Shown here: piece by piece, positions 35,965 to 42,979 of the stretch
How the letters are laid out: every line of letters starts with the position of its first letter
How positions within the stretch are numbered: the first letter of the stretch is position 1
Source: Candidatus Yanofskyibacteriota bacterium
Lineage (GTDB): Bacteria; Patescibacteriota; Minisyncoccia; 2-02-FULL-40-12; GWA2-44-9
DNA length: 48,176 nt
Reading direction: 5' to 3'
Assembly: GCA_016181145.1 (NCBI GenBank)
Contig: JACOZW010000022.1
Coordinates: 1 to 48,176, forward strand
Notes under the pieces: model-generated
Databases searched by the model: none
What the model saw: the letters and a program-made list of their open reading frames with translations, nothing else
What the model was told of the DNA's origin: nothing
Position numbers and translations under genes: made by a program

Positions 35965-36582
35965 CTATATTCTCTCTTGTCCTGGTAGATAGGAATCCTC
36001 GTCACTGAATGTCGGGCCTCGCCAGGCGTCGATGATGGAGCCAAATTCGGACCATGCACCGCCCTTTATTATATCAACAGTAAGAAAACATATTACGCCA
36101 TCGTTGCCTAACTGGTAATTACCCGCATCATCAATTGTTTGGCTGGCATTTAAAAGAAGCCTCTCTTTTTTATCGGCACCGGCTGCTTCTAGTATATTGA
36201 CTATTTTTCTGAGGACTCTTGGGGGAATGGGCCCGCATTCTTTTAGGTTTCTCCATCTCCATGAAATATGGCCATATTTTCTAGATAGGTTTTCTGCCTG
36301 TTTGTTCAAAATAGTGTTGGTTGCTGTATGGTTATAACGACGACAACCTGTCCGTTTTAGGATTTGTAACATCCATAGCCCCGATAAAGATTTATTGCTG
36401 TGCCCTGATTGCTCGGCAAGTTTTATGTATTCATCAAGCTCCTGATCCGTTATTTTTAAGACTATGTCTTCTGGTTCTGGCACTACAAGCTCACCATCAT
36501 CCCTGATCAAATCCGCCGAGGGCGCCTGAACTGTTGCCAGGGCAGTTGTTTGCTTGCCCCGTAGTTTTGAAAGAACTCCCAT
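35965..36582 (-). CDS. constant-ends/variable-middle paralogue 1 (operon 1, only gene)
   Basis: A 205-residue cytosolic protein of an unrecognised family with six members here. N-module A is MGVLSKLRGKQTTALATVQ followed by APSADLIRDD; the C-module is IIDAWRGPTFSDEDSYLPGQERI in two parts. The middle ~150 residues are shared only as a pattern (helical part, WRWRNLKECGPIPPRV, then ICFLTVDI). ATG 36582 is chosen over 36603 because it matches the first genes of the other operons and follows GAGAGG. As a single-gene operon it combines the 'first gene' N-terminus with the 'last gene' C-terminus. Confidence 0.65.
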   Translation of the reverse strand: MGVLSKLRGKQTTALATVQAPSADLIRDDGELVVPEPEDIVLKITDQELDEYIKLAEQSGHSNKSLSGLWMLQILKRTGCRRYNHTATNTILNKQAENLSRKYGHISWRWRNLKECGPIPPRVLRKIVNILEAAGADKKERLLLNASQTIDDAGNYQLGNDGVICFLTVDIIKGGAWSEFGSIIDAWRGPTFSDEDSYLPGQERI

Positions 36583-36605
36583 CTTGGTTCCTCTCTTAAG
36601 CATTC

Positions 36606-36645
36606 AATCTGGCCAGATTCTATAGTATAAATGCTGAATTGTCAA
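36606..36645 (-). promoter_or_regulatory. promoter and palindromic operator of paralogue operon 1
   Basis: TTGACA (36640-36645), 17 bases, TAGAAT (36617-36622). The perfect 14-base palindrome AATCTGGCCAGATT (36606-36619) covers the end of the -10 and the predicted start site. The same arrangement is found at 38646 and 40137. Confidence 0.8.
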
Positions 36646-36698
36646 GGTAGATATGACACACCCCGATTTCGCAGGAGGATAGCTATTAAACAGAGTTC
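36646..36698. repeat. duplicated spacer between paralogue operons 1 and 2
   Basis: The order promoter, GACACACCCC, CAGAGTTCAAAAAA, terminator is repeated at 38686-38737. The GACACACCCC part resembles the -35 region of the rightward promoter at 40185, suggesting that each tandem copy carried along a now dead divergent promoter. Confidence 0.6.
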
Positions 36699-36724
36699 AA
36701 AAAACCCGCTCTTTAATAGGCGGG
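36699..36724 (-). terminator. terminator of paralogue operon 2
   Basis: Minus-strand CCCGC/GCGGG stem followed by T6. It is a slightly degraded copy of the operon 1 and 3 terminators. Confidence 0.8.
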
Positions 36725-36731
36725 TGATGGA

Positions 36732-37382
36732 CTATATTCTCTCTTGTCCTGGTAGATAGGACTCCTCGTCACTGAAGGTCGGACCACGCCAGGCGTCGAT
36801 GATGAATCCATCTCGATCACTTCTGCTATCCTGTGTAAGTCCTAATCCAAGAAGAAATGTTAATGTCTTATGGGCCGTATAGGCGCCGACTGATTTATCA
36901 TATTCCCTCTCCAATATCCCTGATATAGTAAATTGGAGATCATCTGGGTGGGTAAAGTTGCTTCTAATCTCGTTTATTTTGTTGACAATCCTTGGCGGGA
37001 TAGGAGGACCGTAAGATGTATAATCGCACGTATCAGTTCTGCATATATAAATAGATCTATTACGATTTTTTTTACGAAGGTATTTTTGGGTTTTATGTTC
37101 AAAATCTGAAAGTTTCTCTTTGCCATACTGCTTACAGCCCAGCTTTATTAAGAGGTGACGAAGCCTTTCTTTTTTTAGTCCAAAGCTTTGGTAGTCCGCA
37201 TTATTTATAAGCTCCATATATCTTGCCAGTTCTTCGGGACTATGTTGGCATTCTATTTCTACCATTTTTGGTAATTCTGGTTCTGTATCATCCCTGATCA
37301 AATCCGCCGACGGCGCTTTAACCAATGCCGAATCCTGTGTTTGCGACTGGCTTTTTCTTCGAAACAATGTCATTACACTCAT
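36732..37382 (-). CDS. constant-ends/variable-middle paralogue 2 (operon 2, last gene)
   Basis: A 216-residue paralogue with N-module B (MSVMTLFRRKSQSQTQ, then APSADLIRDD) and the 'last gene' C-module (SDEESYLPGQERI). Its ATG overlaps the stop of the upstream paralogue by four bases, and the Shine-Dalgarno GAGGAGG lies within the upstream gene's last codons. The middle has two CxxC-like Cys positions (ICRTDTCDY) not shared with the others, then PPIPPRIV and a strand-rich C-terminal half. No signal peptide or transmembrane helix. Function unknown. Confidence 0.65.
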   Translation of the reverse strand: MSVMTLFRRKSQSQTQDSALVKAPSADLIRDDTEPELPKMVEIECQHSPEELARYMELINNADYQSFGLKKERLRHLLIKLGCKQYGKEKLSDFEHKTQKYLRKKNRNRSIYICRTDTCDYTSYGPPIPPRIVNKINEIRSNFTHPDDLQFTISGILEREYDKSVGAYTAHKTLTFLLGLGLTQDSRSDRDGFIIDAWRGPTFSDEESYLPGQERI

Positions 37383-37990
37383 ATCTTCGCCTCCTCATCG
37401 CTGAAGGTCGGACCACGCCAGGCGTCGATGATGACCCTCCATGGCTTTGGAGGATAGCCACTATTCCCATCTAATTTCAGAAAGCAAATTTCTTGTCTTT
37501 CTTTCTTTTCTTTCTGCGGAACTTCTTGAATGTCGGTTATCCAGAAAAAGACTGTTTTTTCTTGGATGCCTTCAATATTGTCTTTTATTTTGTTTAGCTT
37601 TTTCAGCACACCGAGCGGAAGTGGCTTTTTATATTCATCGAGACGCCTCCAATCCCATATCAGATCTCTCCTGGTTGTTTTTCCTAAGCACATTGCCTGT
37701 CTATCCATAAAGGACCTAACCTCTTCTGGGTCATAATAACAAAAATTGCCCAGTTTTAACTTCCATAGCATTTCTTCTCTAAAGATTATGGGGGGAAAAT
37801 ATTCTAAATATTTTGCAAGGATAGTATATTCACTAAATTTATCCATCGGAATTTCACATTGTATTTCTCTTGGTTCGGGTATGACCAACTCATTATCTCC
37901 CCTTATCAAATCCGCCGAGGGCGCTTTAACCAATGCCGAATCCTGCGTTTGCAACCTGCTCTTTCTTCGAAACAATGTCATTACACTCAT
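37379..37990 (-). CDS. constant-ends/variable-middle paralogue 3 (operon 2, middle gene)
   Basis: A 203-residue paralogue with N-module B and the 'non-final' C-module IIDAWRGPTFSDEEAKI. The codons for DEEAK read GATGAGGAGGCGAAG and supply the ribosome binding site of the next gene. The middle shows LIWDWRRLDEYKKPLPLGV and FFWITDIQEV, then EICFLKLDG, matching the shared pattern but with little residue identity to the others. Soluble, no known motif. Confidence 0.65.
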   Translation of the reverse strand: MSVMTLFRRKSRLQTQDSALVKAPSADLIRGDNELVIPEPREIQCEIPMDKFSEYTILAKYLEYFPPIIFREEMLWKLKLGNFCYYDPEEVRSFMDRQAMCLGKTTRRDLIWDWRRLDEYKKPLPLGVLKKLNKIKDNIEGIQEKTVFFWITDIQEVPQKEKKERQEICFLKLDGNSGYPPKPWRVIIDAWRGPTFSDEEAKI

Positions 37991-38622
37991 ATCTTCGCCT
38001 CCTCATCACTGAAGGTCGGACCACGCCAGGCGTCGATGATGAGAGATTCTTCTTCGGGTGCGTCACTGCTTACGGCGACTTTCAGGAAACATATTTCGGT
38101 TCCGCGTTTCATGGGGATAACTCTTAATTTATTATTTCTATTTTCAGTATTTACTTTTCCATCATAGCGGTAAGTTACCCATACGATGTCTGAAACAAAA
38201 AATAGTAAATTTCTATCCATGGTAGCTACAGTCTTTACTACTCTATATGGCAGGGGATGTCGGTATTCTTTAATATCGACCCATTGCCACCAAAGATCAT
38301 CTCCGAGATGAAGGGTGCGGTGTGCGTACTCTATGTATCGCTTCATGAAACTGTCTACTTCTGATTTAGTATAAACCCTAAAATTCTCATATTTTAAGCG
38401 GTGTAGTAACTTTTCTCTACTGACAGCTACTTCGGGTAATCTATAACAGAAATTGGTTGTCTGGGTATAAGTGGTTAATTTTTTTGAATCCATCTCGGGT
38501 TCTATCTCTCTTGGTTCTGGGCACCATAACTCATTATCATCCCTGATCAAATCCGCCGAGGGTGCTTGAACTGTTGCCAGGGCAGTTGTTTGCTTGCCCC
38601 GTAGTTTTGAAAGAACTCCCAT
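37987..38622 (-). CDS. constant-ends/variable-middle paralogue 4 (operon 2, first gene)
   Basis: A 211-residue paralogue with N-module A (identical to paralogue 1 through DLIRDD) and the non-final C-module. The middle contains LWWQWVDIKEYRHPLPYRV and FFVSDIVWVTYRY, then TEICFLKVAVSS. It is closer to paralogue 6, also a first gene, than to its operon neighbours: both have DDLWW and SDIVWVT. Middle domains may therefore follow operon position too. Confidence 0.65.
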   Translation of the reverse strand: MGVLSKLRGKQTTALATVQAPSADLIRDDNELWCPEPREIEPEMDSKKLTTYTQTTNFCYRLPEVAVSREKLLHRLKYENFRVYTKSEVDSFMKRYIEYAHRTLHLGDDLWWQWVDIKEYRHPLPYRVVKTVATMDRNLLFFVSDIVWVTYRYDGKVNTENRNNKLRVIPMKRGTEICFLKVAVSSDAPEEESLIIDAWRGPTFSDEEAKI

Positions 38623-38645
38623 CTCAGTTCCTCTCTAGAGTATTC

Positions 38646-38685
38646 AATCTGGCCAGATTTTATAGTATAAATGCTGAATTGTCAA
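38646..38685 (-). promoter_or_regulatory. promoter and palindromic operator of paralogue operon 2
   Basis: TTGACA (38680-38685), 17 bases, TAAAAT (38657-38662), with AATCTGGCCAGATT at 38646-38659 overlapping the -10. A GAGAGGAA ribosome site precedes ATG 38622. Confidence 0.8.
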
Positions 38686-38737
38686 GGTAAGCGAACTGGT
38701 AGATATTGACACACCCCAATTCCGTTAAGCAGAGTTC

Positions 38738-38763
38738 AAAAAACCCGCTCTTTAATGAGCGGG
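38738..38763 (-). terminator. terminator of paralogue operon 3
   Basis: Minus-strand CCCGCTC/GAGCGGG with a 6-base loop followed by T6, identical in stem to the operon 1 terminator. Confidence 0.88.
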
Positions 38764-38770
38764 TGATGGA

Positions 38771-39448
38771 CTATACTCTCTCTTGTCCTGGTAGATAGGA
38801 CTCCTCATCACTGAATGTCGGGCCTCGCCAGGCGTCGATGATGAGCGTCCAGCGCTTTTCATAACCAGCACAGCTACCATAAGTTGCAAATAACTCTATC
38901 CCCAAAAAGCAAATCAATGATTTATCATCAACGATTACACGATATACGCCTGGGTGGGATATATCTGAGATTGTAAATCTTCCATAAGGATCGCAGTTCC
39001 CCCCAAAGTAACAATAGTCAGATTCTCTTTGCAATTGTTTTACCAATTTCATAATTCGGGCCGGGATTGGCTCTTCGTATTTAGATATGCCGGTTATTGG
39101 CCGCCATAGCACTTGGAGATTGCCCCGTTGAGCGGTCTTTTCATAGTAACTCGTCTGTTTTTCGAGCAGGGTGTTAACTTTAGCACCTGGGTATAGACGA
39201 ATATTGTTATTCACTAGAATCCGAATAACGTCTTGATGTATAAAGCTGACGTTATCGAATTTTCCGCGGCCACCAATCAAGTCTTGATATGCATTAAATT
39301 CTTCCGTATCCATGTGTTTTGGAACATAGGTTTCGGGAAGGACCAACTCATTATCTCCCCTAATCAAATCCGCTGATGGCGCTTGAATCAAGGCTAAACT
39401 CTGTGATTGCGGCTGGCTCTTTCTTCGAAACAATGTCATCGCGCTCAT
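38771..39448 (-). CDS. constant-ends/variable-middle paralogue 5 (operon 3, last gene)
   Basis: A 225-residue paralogue with N-module B (MSAMTLFRRKSQPQ, then APSADLIRGDNEL) and the last-gene C-module (SDEESYLPGQERV). The middle has LQVLWRPITGISKYEEPIPARI and FTISDISHPGVYRV, then LICFLGIELFATYG. The four-base overlap with the upstream gene and the embedded GAGGAGG ribosome site are as in operon 2. Function unknown. Confidence 0.65.
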   Translation of the reverse strand: MSAMTLFRRKSQPQSQSLALIQAPSADLIRGDNELVLPETYVPKHMDTEEFNAYQDLIGGRGKFDNVSFIHQDVIRILVNNNIRLYPGAKVNTLLEKQTSYYEKTAQRGNLQVLWRPITGISKYEEPIPARIMKLVKQLQRESDYCYFGGNCDPYGRFTISDISHPGVYRVIVDDKSLICFLGIELFATYGSCAGYEKRWTLIIDAWRGPTFSDEESYLPGQERV

Positions 39449-40113
39449 ATCTTCGCCTCCTCATCACTGAATGTCGGGCCTCGCCAGGCGTCGATGATGA
39501 GAGATTCTGCAATAGGTGTACTTTCATTTGCAGTAACCCTAAGAAAACATATTTCCGTTTTTCGTTTCATGGGAATAATTTGCCATTGCTGAATGCGCTG
39601 ACCCGTATTTTCACAGTTATAGTGTGTGCGGGAAGTTACCCAAACAATATCTGAAATAAAAAATCTAAAATAGTTTCGCGAATACCCTTCTGCATTAGCG
39701 TGGGATATTTTTTTTACATAGTCGATTACTCTGGGAGGAAGGGGATGGCTGTATTCTCGGAGATTGATCCATTCCCACCAAAGATCGTCACCCAGCTTAA
39801 GGGTTCTAGATGCATATTTTATACATTGTCGCATGCAATTAGCCACCCCTGAGTGATTATAAGTTCTTAGATTCAGGGTCTTTAGGAGATGCAATAATTT
39901 TTCTCTGGCTATGACTGAGGTTTGGGCGTCAAGTGCTAAGTCATCGATCGCTCGGACATATTCGGCTAACTTCTCCGGTGCAATCTCTAGCTCTATCTCT
40001 TTCGGTTCTGGGCACCATAACTCATTATCATCTCTGATCAAATCTGCTGACGGCGCCTGAACTGTTGCCAGGGCAGTTGTTTGCTTGCCCCGTAGTTTTG
40101 AAAGAACTCCCAT
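39445..40113 (-). CDS. constant-ends/variable-middle paralogue 6 (operon 3, first gene)
   Basis: A 222-residue paralogue with N-module A and the non-final C-module. The middle includes DLWWEWINLREYSHPLPPRV and FFISDIVWVTSR, then TEICFLRVTANE, the closest match being paralogue 4. It opens operon 3, whose promoter is back to back with that of the rightward accessory operon at 40254. Confidence 0.65.
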   Translation of the reverse strand: MGVLSKLRGKQTTALATVQAPSADLIRDDNELWCPEPKEIELEIAPEKLAEYVRAIDDLALDAQTSVIAREKLLHLLKTLNLRTYNHSGVANCMRQCIKYASRTLKLGDDLWWEWINLREYSHPLPPRVIDYVKKISHANAEGYSRNYFRFFISDIVWVTSRTHYNCENTGQRIQQWQIIPMKRKTEICFLRVTANESTPIAESLIIDAWRGPTFSDEEAKI

Positions 40114-40136
40114 CTCAGCTCCTCTCCAGAGTATTC

Positions 40137-40176
40137 AATCTGGCCAGATTTTATAGTATAAATGCTGAATTGTCAA
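40137..40176 (-). promoter_or_regulatory. promoter and palindromic operator of paralogue operon 3
   Basis: TTGACA (40171-40176), 17 bases, TAAAAT (40148-40153), with AATCTGGCCAGATT at 40137-40150. It is the third identical copy of this palindrome in the window. Confidence 0.8.
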
Positions 40177-40184
40177 GGTGGGTA

Positions 40185-40213
40185 TTGACAAAATAAATTA
40201 AATATACTATTAT
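40185..40213 (+). promoter_or_regulatory. promoter of the 40254 operon
   Basis: TTGACA (40185-40190), 17 bases, TATTAT (40208-40213). A ~35-base leader carries GAGGAGG (40243-40249) before ATG 40254. Confidence 0.8.
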
Positions 40214-40253
40214 CTTGTCGCGTGACCGAACATGTAGTTTCGAGGAGGAACAG

Positions 40254-40550
40254 ATGGCGGACAGAACTTTGACAAAAAAAGACGTACTTACCTTCCTGAA
40301 TCTGGGGAGGAAAATTGCTGTTTCTGGTGCCGGAGCAGTATTGGATACGGCAAAGTCAAAAATTGCCGATTTGATCGACTCGGACGAGGCTTTGCAGAGG
40401 CGGGTTGAAGCTCAGGTCCAAGCTCTACTTAGAGCCGGTTTTACTGAACTAGAAGCCCGCAAAGCTGTTTTTGACCGTATGAGGACTCGTATAGATAATG
40501 CCTTTCAAAAAAGCGCCAATCCTATCGGCGATAATATCGTAAAGAAGTAA
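40254..40550 (+). CDS. small soluble helical protein of unknown function
   Basis: A 98-residue protein with ATG 40254 chosen because AGGAGG lies just before it; the ORF-track start at 40215 falls at the transcription start. The N-terminus MADRTLTKKDVLTFL resembles that of the 43048 protein (MSSRTLTKERVKTSV). The rest is predicted to be mostly helical (DEALQRRVEAQVQALLRAGF). It is followed 17 bases later by the 40568 gene. Confidence 0.6.
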   Translation: MADRTLTKKDVLTFLNLGRKIAVSGAGAVLDTAKSKIADLIDSDEALQRRVEAQVQALLRAGFTELEARKAVFDRMRTRIDNAFQKSANPIGDNIVKK

Positions 40551-40567
40551 GGAAAAAAGGAGAAACC

Positions 40568-41548
40568 ATGGCCACTCAGAGTCTCACTCGTCGTGCGGGA
40601 GCAGGCAGTTCTATGTCGCGCCGCTCAGATATGAAGTTGTTTATCGATCGGGCGGTCCAGGATGGTGTCAGAGACATCAAGGAAAGTGCTGAAGCGCTGA
40701 AGAGCTTAGATGGCGACTTGCGTCGGGAGCTGGATGTCCCATTAGATAGAACTAAGAGCATGATGGCCAAGGTATTAAATATGGTTATTCCCAAGCGTTT
40801 TTATTCGGATTTGCCGAACAGCCTTGTTAGATACATGGGTGAAGCACAGGATGTTATTATTCAGATAGGCTCAGATAAGAGGCATCACTGTAATAATATA
40901 CAAATAGGCCTCCGAAATTTGTACGATGCCGCGAATGCCAAAAAGGAGCAATTGGCAGAATTAAGAGCTACAATAGAAACGGCTCAAAGAGAAAATTGGA
41001 ATGCGAGACAGCTTCAGGAATACATGACTAAAAGTGTCGGGATAGAGGTCTTTAGGGAGATAAGTGATCTTCTCGACGAAGAGTTTGGTATTCTTGGAGA
41101 AGAAGAGCAGGAGGCCAGAAAGCAGCAGCTTCTTGATCAGCTACATAATGCTACTGTTGGCGGCGAAAGATTTATGAAGTTGATGGCCGGTGTTGTATCA
41201 GCGGGCTTATCGGTTTTCTCAGCAGGGGTTGCAAGCTATTTCGAATACGAGCTATTTGAGCACGATACCATTCAATTGAGGGAAGCGGCCAAGGCATTTG
41301 TCGACGTTAATAAGGGGATATATGCCGGCCGGGCGGCTATTACTGGTACGATAACAACTTCTATTGATGGTATTCGCAAGGCTGTCAAAATGGCCGAATT
41401 GTACAATAAGTGCTCTCTTTTTTCAGATGATTTCTTGGAAGTTTTGGATGAGGCGGAAGAGCTGGTTAGCAAGGATATCAAGTCTCTTGACAACCCCTCG
41501 AGCAAACGGAAAGAATTACCCGTTATCGATGTTGTCCCTGTAAGTTAG
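40568..41548 (+). CDS. long helical protein of unknown function
   Basis: A 326-residue protein preceded by AAAAAAGGAG. Residues about 110-200 are strongly coiled-coil-like (NAKKEQLAELRATIETAQRE, EEEQEARKQQLLDQL). A weakly hydrophobic stretch MKLMAGVVSAGLSVFSAGVASYF follows near 220. The overall helical architecture recalls toxic-anion-resistance (TelA) or phage-type helical proteins, but no diagnostic motif supports either. It forms a two-gene operon with the 40254 gene. Confidence 0.55.
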   Translation: MATQSLTRRAGAGSSMSRRSDMKLFIDRAVQDGVRDIKESAEALKSLDGDLRRELDVPLDRTKSMMAKVLNMVIPKRFYSDLPNSLVRYMGEAQDVIIQIGSDKRHHCNNIQIGLRNLYDAANAKKEQLAELRATIETAQRENWNARQLQEYMTKSVGIEVFREISDLLDEEFGILGEEEQEARKQQLLDQLHNATVGGERFMKLMAGVVSAGLSVFSAGVASYFEYELFEHDTIQLREAAKAFVDVNKGIYAGRAAITGTITTSIDGIRKAVKMAELYNKCSLFSDDFLEVLDEAEELVSKDIKSLDNPSSKRKELPVIDVVPVS

Positions 41549-41556
41549 TTTTCTAA

Positions 41557-41577
41557 CCCCGCCATCGGCGGGGCTTT
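41557..41577 (+). terminator. rho-independent terminator
   Basis: CCCCGCC/GGCGGGG stem with a 3-base loop, followed by CTTTAATTT. Confidence 0.8.
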
Positions 41578-41580
41578 AAT

Positions 41581-41609
41581 TTGACATAATTATATAAATT
41601 ATATATAAT
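41581..41609 (+). promoter_or_regulatory. consensus sigma-70 promoter of the rhomboid gene
   Basis: Perfect TTGACA (41581-41586), exactly 17 bases, perfect TATAAT (41604-41609). The leader is ~30 bases with GGGAG ahead of ATG 41647. It lies four bases after the preceding terminator. Confidence 0.88.
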
Positions 41610-41646
41610 ATTAACCAGTTTTATTCACAATCAGGGAGATTGAGGC

Positions 41647-42228
41647 ATGGGGATTATCGGTCGGATCTTGAGGCAGACTAGGGTTAGTTACAATGCGCCG
41701 GTGATACTAACTTTTACGGTTATGGCATCAGCTGTTTTTGCTCTGTTTAGCATTACGGGAACTTCGTTTTATCATTTGTTTTCTGCTCCTACGGAGTTTA
41801 GGCTTTTTTCTCCGATCACATATTTCCGTTTTGTATCTCATATCTTGGGGCATCAAAGCATGCAGCATTTATCGGGGAATTTTATGATCATATTGTTGAT
41901 CGGACCGTTGGTAGAGGAAAAATACTCATCATTTTCACTGTTGTTGATGATAGTAATTACCGCTTTAGCGACAGGAATTCTTAATATAATACTATTTTCT
42001 ACCAGCTTAATGGGTGCAAGTGGTATCGTCTTTATGCTTATCATTTTGAGCTCACTAACTAATTTTAGAAGGAGAGAGATTCCATTGACATTTTTGCTGG
42101 TCATAACTATTTTCTTGGGTAATGAGGTGATAAGCAGTTTTAACAGCGACAATATATCGCAGTTTGCCCATATCTTGGGCGGTATATGCGGTGCTGGATT
42201 CGGATTATTTTTCGTGAATAAAAGATAA
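41647..42228 (+). CDS. rhomboid-family intramembrane serine protease
   Basis: A 193-residue protein with about six transmembrane helices. It carries the rhomboid signature: His74 and Asn78 in MQHLSGNFM, the catalytic Ser125 in LMGASGIVFM, and His175 in FAHILGGICGAGFG. These form the oxyanion site and Ser-His dyad. It cleaves transmembrane segments of other proteins in the membrane. The nearby genes for small membrane proteins (42333, 43048) could encode substrates. It is a single-gene unit with its own consensus promoter and terminator. Confidence 0.88.
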   Translation: MGIIGRILRQTRVSYNAPVILTFTVMASAVFALFSITGTSFYHLFSAPTEFRLFSPITYFRFVSHILGHQSMQHLSGNFMIILLIGPLVEEKYSSFSLLLMIVITALATGILNIILFSTSLMGASGIVFMLIILSSLTNFRRREIPLTFLLVITIFLGNEVISSFNSDNISQFAHILGGICGAGFGLFFVNKR

Positions 42229-42245
42229 AATGAACAGGCTCTTTC

Positions 42246-42270
42246 AAGTTCCTCAACGGAGGAACTTTTT
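42246..42270 (+). terminator. rho-independent terminator
   Basis: AAGTTCCTC/GAGGAACTT stem with a 4-base loop and T5. It is followed within about ten bases by the -35 of the next gene; the TTTTTGTTTGGG linker recurs at 42888. Confidence 0.88.
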
Positions 42271-42278
42271 GTTTGGGA

Positions 42279-42307
42279 TTGACTTTAGTGGTAAATTATA
42301 GTATGAT
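42279..42307 (+). promoter_or_regulatory. promoter of the 42333 gene
   Basis: TTGACT (42279-42284), 17 bases, TATGAT (42302-42307), then a leader with AAAGGAG before ATG 42333. Confidence 0.75.
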
Positions 42308-42332
42308 ATTATCGGACTAGAAAGGAGACGCA

Positions 42333-42857
42333 ATGATGACCAGAACAGTTGCTAGAACTTCTTGGCAGTATGGTCTTTACAAATTTGCATACCCTGAGCT
42401 CAAAAGACTTGAGCGGGGGGTTACTGGAGAAAAAACCGTGACAGAATTACCCGATCGGTTACTTGCTTGCCATTATCGAGGAACGATTATTTTCGGCTTT
42501 TTTCTAAAGATGGTTACTGTATGGGATGACCTTAGGATAAGGTCTGAATCATTCTTGACAAGATACTTGTCAAGAAAACTCGCCAGGATATTGTCTATGC
42601 TACCTATCGCGGCGCTTTATGTTCTGGTGCTCTCTTTGATGATGGTAGCTGATAAAAATCCCTATTTAAATGAGCATCCCGTCACAGATCCAAGCTTGAT
42701 ACCAGTAATCTTTGCCATGCAGTCGTTGTTTGTCTTTATGATAATTGGCATACCTATTTTTGCAATCATAGCAATTAAGTGCAAATGGCCGCTAAAGCAT
42801 TGGATTGCCACTTTGGAAAAAAAGATTTGTGGCACAGAGATAGAATTTGTTGATTAA
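42333..42857 (+). CDS. membrane protein of unknown function (two helices)
   Basis: A 174-residue protein. The first ~85 residues are polar and basic, followed by two hydrophobic helices (MLPIAALYVLVLSLMMVA and LFVFMIIGIPIFAIIAI) and a short tail. The N-terminus MMTRTVARTSWQ loosely resembles the RTLTK start of neighbouring accessory proteins. No family recognised. It has its own promoter, ribosome site and terminator. Confidence 0.6.
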   Translation: MMTRTVARTSWQYGLYKFAYPELKRLERGVTGEKTVTELPDRLLACHYRGTIIFGFFLKMVTVWDDLRIRSESFLTRYLSRKLARILSMLPIAALYVLVLSLMMVADKNPYLNEHPVTDPSLIPVIFAMQSLFVFMIIGIPIFAIIAIKCKWPLKHWIATLEKKICGTEIEFVD

Positions 42858-42868
42858 TCTGGGTCTCA

Positions 42869-42892
42869 GGCTCCGCCATCGCGGAGCTTTTT
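42869..42892 (+). terminator. rho-independent terminator
   Basis: GCTCCGC/GCGGAGC stem with a 4-base loop followed by TTTTTG. Confidence 0.88.
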
Positions 42893-42905
42893 GTTTGGGG
42901 TTGAC

Positions 42906-42975
42906 CCTGTAGTGAATTTTCCAATTGCCTTCGGCTTCTACCTGCCAAAAGGCAGGTATTTGAAAAATCTACTAC
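42906..42975. mobile_element. small palindromic insertion flanked by a 9-base direct repeat
   Basis: GGGGTTGAC occurs on both sides (42897-42905 and 42976-42984). The 70 bases between fold on themselves: about 21-base arms around GTAGT/ACTAC and ATTTT/AAAAT with few mismatches, plus a central CCTGCC-AAAA-GGCAGG hairpin. The left TTGAC is in the same place relative to the terminator as in the upstream gene, so the element appears to have landed in the promoter -35 and duplicated it. Confidence 0.55.
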
Positions 42976-42979
42976 GGGG

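Noticed and set aside
36321-39654. Plus-strand ORFs across the paralogue array (for example 37441-37710, 37859-38167, 39376-39654)
   Set aside because: They are antisense shadows of the repeated genes; their similarity to one another only reflects the conserved ends of the real genes.
35965-40113. CRISPR-like or simple tandem repeat array
   Set aside because: The repeated units are whole genes with promoters and terminators, not short direct repeats with spacers.
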